In this document: one piece after another, positions 53,490 through 62,160 of the stretch
Position numbering within the stretch: the first letter of the stretch is position 1
How the letters are laid out: every line of letters begins with the position of its first letter
From: an uncultured Bacteroidales bacterium
GTDB taxonomy: Bacteria > Bacteroidota > Bacteroidia > Bacteroidales > P3
Direction: 5' to 3'
Assembly (NCBI GenBank): GCA_944320415.1
Contig: CALUHJ010000002.1
Location: forward strand, 62,001 to 126,000
Length of the DNA: 64,000 nucleotides
Program-made: the position numbers and the translations under genes
The notes under the pieces: model-generated
What the model was told of the DNA's origin: nothing
Database searches by the model: none
Seen by the model: only the letters and a program-made list of their open reading frames with translations

Positions 53490-54206
53490 CTATTCCGGAT
53501 TATTATTCAAAGGAAGAGGATAAACCGACAAGAAAGTGTTTTTATCCATTATCTTGTCATAAAATTCCCTGTCCATGATACAGTCCTGTTCTTCCAAAGG
53601 CTGATTGTTGGAATCGTATATTTCATAAGTTTTCTTTATAAGTTTACCTTCTTTATTCCAGAAATACTCCGAACGTTCAAAGGCAACCTCTGCACAACCT
53701 GAATTATAAGTATTGTACCTTCTTGCAAAATATATCAGATTACCGTCATTATTGTACAGTCTCTCATATATGTAATCCCATGCCTTATTTTGATTATATA
53801 CCACTTCTTCACAATAAAAGAAAGTATCCTTCGCATTTTGTTCTATCACATCGAACCTTCGTTCCAAACCCTGCAAGGATTCAACATTGCCAAAATAGTC
53901 AGTTATCTGACTGTCTCCTTCGTATTTTGCGAACCGAACAACCAGGCTGTCTATTTCCATAAGGTATCGTACATAAGCTATCAAATCCTCAGCAAACAGA
54001 ACTTCCTCTCTCACCTCGTCCGATTCGTCCTGCATTTCCATAGTCTCCTCGGACATTTCGTAAACCTGACCGGAATCCAACCCCACCTCATCGTGATACC
54101 CGTAATTGTCCGAAAAAACACTGTCAATCTCATCCACCTCCTGCGAAAAAGCTGCAAATGGAATAAAAACAAACAAAAAACAAACGTACTTAACAGTCAA
54201 ATTCAT
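53490..54206 (-). CDS. Exported hypothetical protein
   Basis: A 238-residue protein with a signal peptide (MNLTVKYVCFLFVFIPFAAF then SQ) and a strongly acidic stretch (about 20-70, with MSEETMEMQDESDEVREEV) before a mixed domain with AYVRYLMEIDSLVVRFAKYE and AWDYIYERLYNNDGNLIYFA. I do not recognise a family. The ATG at 54206 is preferred over an in-frame GTG at 54215. 3 nt after the C1-peptidase gene and 13 nt before coaX, so surely part of the same run. Confidence 0.7.
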   Translation of the reverse strand: MNLTVKYVCFLFVFIPFAAFSQEVDEIDSVFSDNYGYHDEVGLDSGQVYEMSEETMEMQDESDEVREEVLFAEDLIAYVRYLMEIDSLVVRFAKYEGDSQITDYFGNVESLQGLERRFDVIEQNAKDTFFYCEEVVYNQNKAWDYIYERLYNNDGNLIYFARRYNTYNSGCAEVAFERSEYFWNKEGKLIKKTYEIYDSNNQPLEEQDCIMDREFYDKIMDKNTFLSVYPLPLNNNPE

Positions 54207-54218
54207 ATCTTTCACCGT

Positions 54219-55619
54219 TTAATCCACATCTTCACTGAACATAGGATCCCAAGGTGGCAACATAACAGGCTCCTGCTCAAGATATTTCAATATTGATTCA
54301 GGAACATATTTCTTGTCCACCACAAGTCTGAACATATATTCCTCAAACCACTCGTCAGTCATTATCAAATGTCCCTGCCATCCATGAGAAGCTCCCCAAC
54401 TGTTCTCAACAAGCCATTTCTTAGGCTTTCCATCCTTATCCAAATCAACACCGCAAAGTGTCATAGCATGAGAAGAACCGCTCGCAAAGGTCTGTATTCT
54501 CTCCTTTTTATCCATTCCAAAAGTCGTTCCCATCAAAGAACCGTAGTCATAAGTATTAACATCAAGCAATCCTTTCGAAGAATACAGGAATTTGCCTACA
54601 TCACAAGAGAAATACATCATAACGGAATCCTTTATCGACGCTATGGCTATATTCTTTATGTCTTCTATCGGAAGATTTATATATTTCCAGTTTGCCCCGT
54701 CTGCAACGTGTCTGTCATTCTCTATTTCATACACTTTATTGTATTCTCTCGACGGATCATTCATCAACATGACATAGGAATTCTTTAAATCCTTGCCTAT
54801 AAACTTGTCATAAAATGACTTCGGTGTATAAGTATCCGTAACTATTTCCTTACCGTTTACGTCCCTTAAGGTATATGTAAACTCTTGAACAGGTTCCCCG
54901 TAAGCCAAAACCAGCATTCGATAAATCTGGGACAACATTTCCACCTTGCGTGTCTGCAACTGATCGTTTTTCGCTTTCTTTACGGTTTTCATCTCTCTCA
55001 GTTCCAAAGCATATTCCTTCAACTTGAGAATAATCAACTCATCAATCTTACCCGTATTGTCCGAATTGTAAGTCTCAGGCTGAACGGTTGAAGGAACAAC
55101 TCCGTATTTGCTTACCAAATCAGATACTCCCGTAAACTGCCCACCGTCAGACAAAGTATTCTTTAAAAGCCATTCGTTATATTTGCTGTCCAAAGGCTCG
55201 TCTATATGTTTGATTATTTCCGACAAAAACAAATTGCTCTTTTCCAACTGGTCGTAAAAGAACAAATAATTCTGACTAAATTCAAATGCTCCAAGATTAT
55301 ATTTGGATATCATCTCGGAACGCATGACATTGAAACCGGAAAACAACCAACAACGGCCGGATGATTTCTGATCTGTTATACCGCGACTGTTTACCCTGTG
55401 CGAAAAATAAGTGTCGTATTTATTCTGATTGTCAAGGTTCAATGCCAAAGACTGTATTTTGTTGTTGGCAACAGCATTTCTCAAAGCCTTGTCCGAAGCA
55501 GTAGCCTTATACGAACTCCTTATCTTATTCATCATTTCCGGAGTTATGCCGTCACCTTTCTGGGCAAAACTTCCGCAAACACACCCAACAAACAAAATCA
55601 ATACAACTAATTTCTTCAT
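54219..55619 (-). CDS. Secreted C1-family aminopeptidase (bleomycin hydrolase/PepC-like)
   Basis: A papain-fold cysteine peptidase of the C1B group, which trims peptides from the N-terminus. 466 residues: signal MKKLVVLILFVGCVCGSFAQ, catalytic Cys in DQKSSGRCWLFSGFNVMRSE near residue 88, His in FASGSSHAMTLCGVDLDKDG, and Asn in WLVENSWGASHGWQGHLIMT. The signal peptide separates it from cytoplasmic PepC; a periplasmic role in peptide use is likely for a Bacteroidales. The family usually forms hexamers. Confidence 0.92.
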   Translation of the reverse strand: MKKLVVLILFVGCVCGSFAQKGDGITPEMMNKIRSSYKATASDKALRNAVANNKIQSLALNLDNQNKYDTYFSHRVNSRGITDQKSSGRCWLFSGFNVMRSEMISKYNLGAFEFSQNYLFFYDQLEKSNLFLSEIIKHIDEPLDSKYNEWLLKNTLSDGGQFTGVSDLVSKYGVVPSTVQPETYNSDNTGKIDELIILKLKEYALELREMKTVKKAKNDQLQTRKVEMLSQIYRMLVLAYGEPVQEFTYTLRDVNGKEIVTDTYTPKSFYDKFIGKDLKNSYVMLMNDPSREYNKVYEIENDRHVADGANWKYINLPIEDIKNIAIASIKDSVMMYFSCDVGKFLYSSKGLLDVNTYDYGSLMGTTFGMDKKERIQTFASGSSHAMTLCGVDLDKDGKPKKWLVENSWGASHGWQGHLIMTDEWFEEYMFRLVVDKKYVPESILKYLEQEPVMLPPWDPMFSEDVD

Positions 55620-55637
55620 ATCCCGATTTTTATTTCA

Positions 55638-57887
55638 TTATTTGTTTTTATTCTCCAAAACATTCTCCAAAGCAGTATCATAAGACTGTTTGTAATCCGC
55701 AATCTTTCCAAACACTTCCTCATCCACGCAGACCATGCCGTCCTCTCTCACCATTCCCACTGCACAACAAGCAATGCCATGTTTATTCAAACGCGAAAGC
55801 ATTTCATCCTCACAACCATTATTTACGGTTACTATAACCCTTGACTGAGCTTCTCCAAACAAGAAAGAATCCAACCTTACATCTCCACTCGTATATATAT
55901 CAAAACCGAAATTTCTCCACATGGCAGACTCCAACATGGCTATGAACAATCCCCCCTCGCTTAAATCATGGGCGGACTCAATAATACCGTCTCTTATCAA
56001 TTCCAACAAAGCCTTCTGCAAGTCAGCCTCCTTGTCCAAATCAAAATAAGGAGCCGGAGACAACTTTATTCCCCTGTAAGAGTAGAGATATTCCGAACAG
56101 TTTATGTCATCAACTATGTCACCCAACAAGTAAACGGTAGCTCCACCGGTCTTGAAATCCATAGTCATTTGATTATCCTTGGCAACAGTACCTATCATTC
56201 CTATCACAGGCGAAGGATAAACCGCCTCAACCTTACCGTTCATCGAAGCCTGATTGTAGAAACTTACATTGCCACCCGTTACTGGCGTATTGAACTTCCT
56301 GCATGCAACGCCCATGCCCTCTATCGCCTTTACAAACTGCCAATACGTCTCCTTGTTGTAAGGGTTGCCGAAATTCAGACAATTGGTTATTGCCAAAGGC
56401 TCTCCACCTGCACAGACTATGTTGCGGGCTGCTTCCGACACTGCTATCTGAGTGCCTTTCAACGGATCGGAATAAACATATCTCGAATTGCAGTCACAAG
56501 TCATGGCTATGGCATTGTCCGTTCCCTTCACGTTTGCCACACCTGCATCAGACGGTCTGTTGGTAGACATGTTGCACGTTCCTACCATTGAATCATATTG
56601 TTCGTACACCCAACGTTTCGAAGCGATATTAGGAGCAGATGCCAAAAACATGCTTATCTTCTTGGCTTCCTGAAGGTTCGGTTCGGAAACACGCTCTTTC
56701 TCAAACTCAAACGTCCTGGCGTAATACTCCGGTTCTTTGTATTCACGGCTGTAAACTGGCGCTCCACCGCCTAAAACCAAGGATGCCGCAGGAACCTGTG
56801 CAACCAACTCACCTCTGTATCTGAAATAAAGCATGTCCTCGTCTATCACTTCCCCTATCCTGGCACAATTCAAGTCCCATTTGGCAAATATATCCTCAAC
56901 TTCCTTTTCCCTTCCCTTGGCAACACAAACCAACATTCTTTCCTGACTCTCGGAAAGCAATATCTCCCATGCCTCCATATTCTTCTGACGCAAAGGCACC
57001 TTGTCCAAATCTATAACCATGCCGGAAGAACCTTTCTCACTCATTTCCGAAGTGGAACAAATGATGCCCGCAGCACCCATATCCTGCATTCCCACAACTG
57101 CTCCACTCTTTCGCAACTCCAATGTAGCCTCCAACAAAAGTTTTTCCTGGAAAGGATCACCGACCTGTATCGAAGGTATGTCATCCGCAGTATTTTCCGT
57201 AACGTCGGCCGAAGCAAAAGTCGCTCCGTGTATACCGTCCTTGCCGGTAGCAGAGCCCACTATATAAACAGGGTTACCCTTGCCCTTTGCAACGGCAGAT
57301 ATCAAATCCTCCTTTTTCATTATTCCAACGCTCATGGCATTGACAAGAGGATTGTGTTCAAAACAGTCGTCAAAAAATACCTCACCTCCCAAAACAGGCA
57401 CACCGAACGAATTACCGTAATGTGAAATACCCTTGACCACACCCTTGACCAACCATTGCGTATGAGGATTGTTCAAGTTTCCGAACCTCAACGAATTGAG
57501 TTGTGCGATGGGACGTGCTCCCATAGTAAATATATCCCTGTTTATACCGCCTACTCCCGTAGCCGCTCCCTGAAAAGGTTCAACCGCACAAGGATGATTA
57601 TGCGACTCTATCTTGAAAACGCAAGCTTTTCCGCCTCCCACGTCAACCATGCCCGCATTCTCCTCGCCAGGCTTGACCAACAACTGTTTTCCCTCGCGTG
57701 GAAGGGTTTTGAGATACTTTATCGAATTTTTGTAAGAAGCATGTTCGCTCCACATAACCGAGTATATGCTCAGCTCTGTATAATTCGGGGTCCGTCCACC
57801 CAAATATTCCTTTATCTTTTCAAACTCTTCGGGCAAAAGACCCAACTCTCTAGCGGTTTCAACCGTTACAGTTTGCGTGTTATCCAT
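55638..57887 (-). CDS. purL: Phosphoribosylformylglycinamidine synthase, PurL (small type)
   Basis: Fourth step of purine synthesis, converting FGAR to FGAM with ATP. At 749 residues it is the small PurL that needs PurQ and PurS, not the long (about 1,200-residue) fused enzyme. Landmarks: YSVMWSEHASYKNSIKYLKT, VKPGEENAGMVDVGGGKACV then FKIESHNHPCAVEPFQGAAT, GGINRDIFTMGARPIA, and the C-half SGDVRLDSFLFGEAQSRVIV. No purQ or purS is nearby. First gene of the long minus run, with its own -7 box, diverging from GSCFA. Confidence 0.95.
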   Translation of the reverse strand: MDNTQTVTVETARELGLLPEEFEKIKEYLGGRTPNYTELSIYSVMWSEHASYKNSIKYLKTLPREGKQLLVKPGEENAGMVDVGGGKACVFKIESHNHPCAVEPFQGAATGVGGINRDIFTMGARPIAQLNSLRFGNLNNPHTQWLVKGVVKGISHYGNSFGVPVLGGEVFFDDCFEHNPLVNAMSVGIMKKEDLISAVAKGKGNPVYIVGSATGKDGIHGATFASADVTENTADDIPSIQVGDPFQEKLLLEATLELRKSGAVVGMQDMGAAGIICSTSEMSEKGSSGMVIDLDKVPLRQKNMEAWEILLSESQERMLVCVAKGREKEVEDIFAKWDLNCARIGEVIDEDMLYFRYRGELVAQVPAASLVLGGGAPVYSREYKEPEYYARTFEFEKERVSEPNLQEAKKISMFLASAPNIASKRWVYEQYDSMVGTCNMSTNRPSDAGVANVKGTDNAIAMTCDCNSRYVYSDPLKGTQIAVSEAARNIVCAGGEPLAITNCLNFGNPYNKETYWQFVKAIEGMGVACRKFNTPVTGGNVSFYNQASMNGKVEAVYPSPVIGMIGTVAKDNQMTMDFKTGGATVYLLGDIVDDINCSEYLYSYRGIKLSPAPYFDLDKEADLQKALLELIRDGIIESAHDLSEGGLFIAMLESAMWRNFGFDIYTSGDVRLDSFLFGEAQSRVIVTVNNGCEDEMLSRLNKHGIACCAVGMVREDGMVCVDEEVFGKIADYKQSYDTALENVLENKNK

Positions 57888-57906
57888 ACAACAAATATTT
57901 ATACTG

Positions 57907-57914
57907 CAAAGGTA
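57907..57914 (-). promoter_or_regulatory. Probable -7 box of purL
   Basis: Minus-strand TACCTTTG, 20 nt upstream of purL; the -33 position reads CTTG at 19 nt. Confidence 0.45.
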
Positions 57915-57946
57915 GCATTTTTTCCTTTAACACCAAGCATTTATCC

Positions 57947-58030
57947 TTTCTTGATTCCGTCGCGACAGAATCAAGTTCCATTTTCACGGAATCAAATTCT
58001 ATTTTTTTCAAATCAAATTCCATTACAACC
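57947..58030. repeat. 21-nt-period intergenic repeat, site 4
   Basis: Units start at 57968 (GAATCAAGTTCC), 57989 (GAATCAAATTC) and 58010 (AAATCAAATTCC), exactly 21 nt apart. At the left end a near-palindrome with 8-bp arms CTTGATTC/GAATCAAG (57950-57975) encloses TCGCGA. Located between the divergent purL and GSCFA genes. Confidence 0.6.
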
Positions 58031-58041
58031 GGTATTTGACA

Positions 58042-58081
58042 ACAAAAATACGGAGATGTAAAAAACATTCCGTATTTTTGT
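58042..58081. repeat. Long near-perfect hairpin upstream of the GSCFA gene
   Basis: A 13-bp perfect inverted repeat (ACAAAAATACGGA, 58042-58054, with its complement 58069-58081) encloses a second 4-bp pair (ATGT/ACAT). The right arm contains the -7-like TATTTTTG. It could be a terminator-like structure for antisense transcription or a regulator site. Confidence 0.6.
58073..58080 (+). promoter_or_regulatory. Possible -7 box of the GSCFA/cutC unit
   Basis: TATTTTTG 27 nt before the GSCFA start, inside the 3' arm of the hairpin at 58042-58081; no clear -33. Confidence 0.4.
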
Positions 58082-58106
58082 CGTCAGTTAACATGTCGGA
58101 AAGATC

Positions 58107-59051
58107 ATGAAATTCTACACGGAAGTCATTGTAAAGGAAACTGAAAACAAGATATCGCACAAAGACAGAATAATGTTGAACGGCTCATGTTTTACGGAAA
58201 ACATAGGCAACAAATTCATCTGCAGCGGATTTGAAACCCGTATAAATCCGTTCGGCATACTTTACAATCCCGTTTCGATATGCGAGAGTATGAACAGAAT
58301 CTGTACTTTGGAATACATGCAAGAGGAAGACCTGGTAAATGTGGACGGATTCTGGAAGTCCTTTTCCCACCACGGCAGTTTCCGTTCGGAAAACAAGGAC
58401 GAACTGCTACTGATGACAAATGAGGGGATAAGGGAAAACCACGATTTTCTGGCAAATGCAAGTGTAGTGATAATTACCCTCGGCACCGCATGGATATATA
58501 CTCTAAAGGAAAGCGACAGAGTTCTGGGTAACTGCCACAAGTTGAATTCCAACCTTATCCAACGCAGTCTCCTTACCGTAGAACAGGTAAGAGAAAACCT
58601 TTGCAAGACCTTGGAGCTGGTTCGCGGACTGAATCCGAAAATACGATTTATAATGACGATAAGTCCCGTCCGCCATTGGAAAGAGGGATACAGGGACAAC
58701 ATGTTGAGCAAATCCACTCTGCATCTCGGTGTGGAGGCTTTCTGCAAATGCACCACAAGCGATTATTTCCCCTCTTATGAAATAGTCATGGACCAATTGA
58801 GGGATTACCGTTTTTATGCCGAAGACATGTTGCATCCCAGTCAGACAGCGGTGAATTATATTTGGGATGTGTTTTCCGAAACATACATAAGCAGGGAAAG
58901 CCTCGCCCTTGCAAACGACTTCCAACGTCTGTTTGCCATGAAACAACACAGAGCCTTCAATCCTGAAAGCGAAGGTTACAGGAATCATCTGAAGAAAACG
59001 GAAACATTTGAAAAGGAACTTTATGAGAGAAGAGAGAAAATGCACGCTTGA
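58107..59051 (+). CDS. GSCFA-domain protein
   Basis: A 314-residue cytoplasmic protein of the GSCFA family, named for the motif seen here as LNGSCFTENIGNKF near residue 27. The fold is SGNH-hydrolase-like: the Ser in GSCF could be the nucleophile, with Asp/His in the last part EDMLHPSQTAVNYIWDVFSE (D-x-x-H-P pattern). RFIMTISPVRHWKEGYRDNM is a second family landmark. Substrate unknown; acyl-ester or glycan-ester hydrolysis is likely by fold. It overlaps cutC by 29 nt, so they are translationally coupled. Confidence 0.9.
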   Translation: MKFYTEVIVKETENKISHKDRIMLNGSCFTENIGNKFICSGFETRINPFGILYNPVSICESMNRICTLEYMQEEDLVNVDGFWKSFSHHGSFRSENKDELLLMTNEGIRENHDFLANASVVIITLGTAWIYTLKESDRVLGNCHKLNSNLIQRSLLTVEQVRENLCKTLELVRGLNPKIRFIMTISPVRHWKEGYRDNMLSKSTLHLGVEAFCKCTTSDYFPSYEIVMDQLRDYRFYAEDMLHPSQTAVNYIWDVFSETYISRESLALANDFQRLFAMKQHRAFNPESEGYRNHLKKTETFEKELYERREKMHA

Positions 59052-59775
59052 GGCCTGCGTAGGCACAATTGAATCGGCTCTTGAGGCCGAAAAAGGCGGA
59101 GCGGACAGAATAGAATTGTGTGATGACCTTATTGAAGGAGGAACGACCCCCTCTTTTGGCATGATATGTATGGCCAAAGACCTGCTGAAAATAGATACTG
59201 CGGTAATGATACGCCCTCGTCACGGTGATTTTCTGTATTCGGACAATGAATTCGAAATTATGAAAAAAGACATAGAACTTTGTCGCAAAATAGGGGTGAA
59301 AGCGGTTGTGTTCGGCATTCTCCTTCCGGAAGGAGAGGTTGACATGACAAGGACAAAACAACTCGTAGAAATTGCAGGAAAAATGCAGGTATGCTTTCAC
59401 AGGGCCGTGGACTTGTGCAAAGACATGAGCAAAGCTGTCTGTGACATAATAGAATGCGGATGCGACAGGATACTTACCTCAGGTGGCAAGAACAAGGCCA
59501 TTGACGGCATTGGGCAAATAGAATTGATACATTCCCTTTACTCGGAACAAATAGAAATAATGGTGGGTAGCGGTATCGATAAGGTAAATGCCGAGCGTTT
59601 CAAGCAAATTGGAATAAGGCATTTTCATCTTTCAGGTAAAGGAGAAAAGGAAAGTGGCATGACATTCCGCAAACCATATGTATCTATGGGCGGAATATCC
59701 CCTGAAAAGGAATATGTAATAACCCAAACCGACTGTGCAAAGATAGCTCTGGTTAAAAAAGTTCTGCAAAATTAA
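59023..59775 (+). CDS. cutC: CutC-family protein (copper homeostasis/PF03932)
   Basis: A 250-residue TIM-barrel protein of the CutC family. Start MREERKCTLEACVGTIESAL, EKGGADRIELCDDLIEGGTT, MIRPRHGDFLYSDNEFEIM, VCFHRAVDLCKDMSKAV, CDRILTSGGKNKAIDGI and the end FRKPYVSMGGISPEKEYVIT. The copper role was proposed from E. coli mutants and is disputed; no copper gene is adjacent. The ATG at 59023 is preferred over 59008. Confidence 0.93.
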   Translation: MREERKCTLEACVGTIESALEAEKGGADRIELCDDLIEGGTTPSFGMICMAKDLLKIDTAVMIRPRHGDFLYSDNEFEIMKKDIELCRKIGVKAVVFGILLPEGEVDMTRTKQLVEIAGKMQVCFHRAVDLCKDMSKAVCDIIECGCDRILTSGGKNKAIDGIGQIELIHSLYSEQIEIMVGSGIDKVNAERFKQIGIRHFHLSGKGEKESGMTFRKPYVSMGGISPEKEYVITQTDCAKIALVKKVLQN

Positions 59776-59802
59776 ACCAGATGAAAATCAATAATCATAT
59801 TA

Positions 59803-60882
59803 TTACTCCTGTTCCTTTCTGAATACGGAGGGGGAAACGCTATGTTTCTTCACGAATGCTCTTCTAAATGTTGAATAGGAATTGAAACCGGAACGGATTG
59901 CGACATCTTCGAGATTAATATTTGAATTGTCTGTTTTCAATATTTCTTCTGCTTTCTCCAGTCTCATGTTGTTTATGTAATCGCAAAAATTGGAATTATG
60001 GTTTTTATTGATATATGCGCTTAAATAGGACCGATTCATTCCCAACTCCCGTGCCAATACGGTCAACGTAATGCCGTTATTGAGATAATAGCCTTTTTCA
60101 CGTATTATGTAATCTATATCCAAACCATGAATACCTATACGGTTTTCTTCGTCAAATACTTCATCAACCTCTTGTTCATTCACCTCTGCCACTTCCTGTT
60201 TGTAAGTTTTGGTAAACAGATAGTATGCAAGCAATACAACGGAAAGATTATAAAAAGAACTTGCTGCAAGAGAGCCTTTCGAAGATATATAGGTGTTGAA
60301 ATTTCTTCCCTGTGAAAAACTTTCAGGTATCCATATAACAATCCATACAAGCAATACTCTCAAGACAAATGCAACCCATTTTATGTCCAAATTCTCTATG
60401 GAAGAATAATTATTTCGCAAACGTTTCATTTGTCTGCTTATACTTATTTCAAACTTTACATACATGAACGAACAGCATAAAATGGTAAAAATTTGCTCCA
60501 TTCGATAAAACAACTCATTTCGGGAAATGATATAAAGCAGGGTAAAAGTGAGAAAAGGAGACAGATAAACGAACAAATATTTTAATTTCAGCCTGTCAGG
60601 ATTTATTATTTCATGTAGAAACATAAGAAAACCGCCTATAGACAAATAATCCAAGAGTAAAAGAAGTATGTTGACGTATTGTTTGTTCCCATAATCAATA
60701 AACAGCAACATAACAACGTTGTTCAGAAACAGAAAAGACATAAAGACGAACAAAACACCTAGAATGGTTTGAAATCTGTATTTGTTCCGTTTTTTGAGAA
60801 GTATAATTCCAAAAAACATCATTATGGTTGCAGAAATAGTCGAAGTAACTACAAAAAGCAAGAAATATTCAATCTCTTTCAT
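59803..60882 (-). CDS. Membrane-spanning AraC-family regulator
   Basis: A 359-residue protein with an integral-membrane sensor and a DNA-binding domain. About seven hydrophobic helices cover residues 5-225 (LLFVVTSTISATIMMFFGII first, FYNLSVVLLAYYLFTKTY last). An acidic linker follows (EVAEVNEQEVDEVFDEENR), then a C-terminal AraC/HTH_18 domain (about 262-355): LTVLARELGMNRSYLSAYIN (first HTH), LEKAEEILKTDNSNINLEDV and the signature AIRSGFNSYSTFRRAFVKKH then SVSPSVFRKE. It may sense a signal in the membrane and switch the divergent genes at 61108. Transcribed alone with its own promoter. Confidence 0.9.
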   Translation of the reverse strand: MKEIEYFLLFVVTSTISATIMMFFGIILLKKRNKYRFQTILGVLFVFMSFLFLNNVVMLLFIDYGNKQYVNILLLLLDYLSIGGFLMFLHEIINPDRLKLKYLFVYLSPFLTFTLLYIISRNELFYRMEQIFTILCCSFMYVKFEISISRQMKRLRNNYSSIENLDIKWVAFVLRVLLVWIVIWIPESFSQGRNFNTYISSKGSLAASSFYNLSVVLLAYYLFTKTYKQEVAEVNEQEVDEVFDEENRIGIHGLDIDYIIREKGYYLNNGITLTVLARELGMNRSYLSAYINKNHNSNFCDYINNMRLEKAEEILKTDNSNINLEDVAIRSGFNSYSTFRRAFVKKHSVSPSVFRKEQE

Positions 60883-60917
60883 AAACTGGAATTAATATTT
60901 ATTCCATTAAGCGTTCG

Positions 60918-60950
60918 CAAAGTTAGCAAATAATCAGCATTTCCCACAAA
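60918..60950 (-). promoter_or_regulatory. Promoter of the AraC-type regulator
   Basis: Minus-strand -33 TTTG (60950-60947) and -7 TAACTTTG (60925-60918), spacer 21 nt, about 36 nt before the start codon. Confidence 0.55.
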
Positions 60951-61017
60951 AAACACATTCAAAAAAACTCTTATATATCATTTTCCAATGAATTAATTAT
61001 CAGTAGAGAACAAAATA

Positions 61018-61054
61018 TTTACAAATTGAACAATTGAAATTTACGAATTGAACA
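61018..61054 (+). promoter_or_regulatory. Possible operator: 15-nt direct repeat 22 nt apart
   Basis: TTTACAAATTGAACA (61018-61032) and TTTACGAATTGAACA (61040-61054) differ in one base; starts are 22 nt apart. A third AATTGAA (61032-61038) lies between. Two helical turns of spacing is typical of AraC-family half-sites. It sits between the regulator gene and the gene at 61108, upstream of its -7 box. Confidence 0.5.
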
Positions 61055-61076
61055 CCATATCATTTGCCGTGTAAAT

Positions 61077-61084
61077 TACATTTG
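61077..61084 (+). promoter_or_regulatory. Probable -7 box of the 61108 gene
   Basis: TACATTTG, 23 nt before the start; the -33 region is poor, as expected for an activator-dependent promoter. Confidence 0.45.
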
Positions 61085-61107
61085 CACAAACAAAAAACGG
61101 TATAACT

Positions 61108-62118
61108 ATGAAAAAAATCATCTTATTGTTTTTAGCAACGGCAATGACTTTCACACTCTTTGGTCAAAGTCAGCAAGAAAAAAAAGAGGTTAAAAAAGAA
61201 AAGACTTCCAAATTCGGCAAATTCATACGAAAGGTTGGAGAGTCTGCAACTGGAATAAACATGAGTAATGAAACTTATGTGAAAGCTCCAGCAAACATAA
61301 ACAAAATATTGAAATTTACTCCGCAAAGTTGTTGCGGCACTCTGGAAAGTGGAGAAGTGGTATTTAATTTAAGTCTCGGGCTTTTGGACGATTTCAGAAC
61401 ACTTACCCTAGGTAAAAGACTTGGTGGAGGCAGGTTCAAGGTAGAATGTTACGATGTGAATGGGAATAAATACAATGGACAGATTATAGGTCATTACAAA
61501 ACGACCGATTTATTGTCAAGTGTACCGCTTAACATTACAATGGTTTTTCAGAAACTTCCCACTAATCTAAAACAGATAGAAGTAATACAGATTTCTGATT
61601 ATTATCTAAGAACAAATGATGAACTCGTAACTAGTGGAAACACTCATGAATCCATTCAAATCAGAAATATAAACATAGATTGGAAATCCGGAAAAAATAC
61701 AAACAATTCCTATATAGTATTGGACTACGAACTTGGAAAACTGCTGAATATAGAAAATATAAAATGCACCGCTAGGAAAGGAGATAATTTTGCGACATTA
61801 AGTTTTAACGTTGTCCCTTCTGACAATATAAGGAACATAGAATTAGCAACAAATGCCGGAGGCAGATCAACAGGCGGTTTGACCGCATACGATGAGAGCA
61901 ATAACAAGTTTAAAGGTTCTTACAATAAGGAAAATCCCGGCGAAATGAATGAAGGCATAAAATATAATCTGTCATTCTCAATAGAGAATATTACAGAGAA
62001 CACGAGACTGTTCCCTATAATACAGTTAGGTTATTACGTAAACTGGGAAAATGGAATATTCCGTGCGGACAATACGCGACCTTTATTCATACATGATTTG
62101 CCTGTTGAATGGGAATAA
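61108..62118 (+). CDS. Exported hypothetical protein
   Basis: A 336-residue protein with a signal peptide (MKKIILLFLATAMTFTLFGQ) and a Lys/Glu-rich linker (SQQEKKEVKKEKTSKFGKF), followed by two similar-looking beta-rich parts (about 60-175 and 190-336). In both, a series of strands is followed by NxDW or PVEW-like ends (IRNINIDWKSG and FIHDLPVEWE). I do not recognise a family. It is paired with the lipoprotein gene 42 nt downstream and diverges from the membrane AraC-type regulator. Confidence 0.75.
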   Translation: MKKIILLFLATAMTFTLFGQSQQEKKEVKKEKTSKFGKFIRKVGESATGINMSNETYVKAPANINKILKFTPQSCCGTLESGEVVFNLSLGLLDDFRTLTLGKRLGGGRFKVECYDVNGNKYNGQIIGHYKTTDLLSSVPLNITMVFQKLPTNLKQIEVIQISDYYLRTNDELVTSGNTHESIQIRNINIDWKSGKNTNNSYIVLDYELGKLLNIENIKCTARKGDNFATLSFNVVPSDNIRNIELATNAGGRSTGGLTAYDESNNKFKGSYNKENPGEMNEGIKYNLSFSIENITENTRLFPIIQLGYYVNWENGIFRADNTRPLFIHDLPVEWE

Positions 62119-62160
62119 ACTTATAAAATCAATAAAGTACTAATTTAAAATTTATTCATC

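Noticed and set aside
13524-58030. Repeat arrays considered as CRISPR
   Set aside because: Units are 21 nt with no unique spacers of constant length, the copies are degenerate, and no cas gene is present.
57880-58068. A 62-codon minus-strand frame with seven-residue repeats (EFDSVKM-ELDSVAT)
   Set aside because: The heptads come from the 21-nt DNA period of repeat site 4. The frame runs over the purL promoter box and no start signal supports it.
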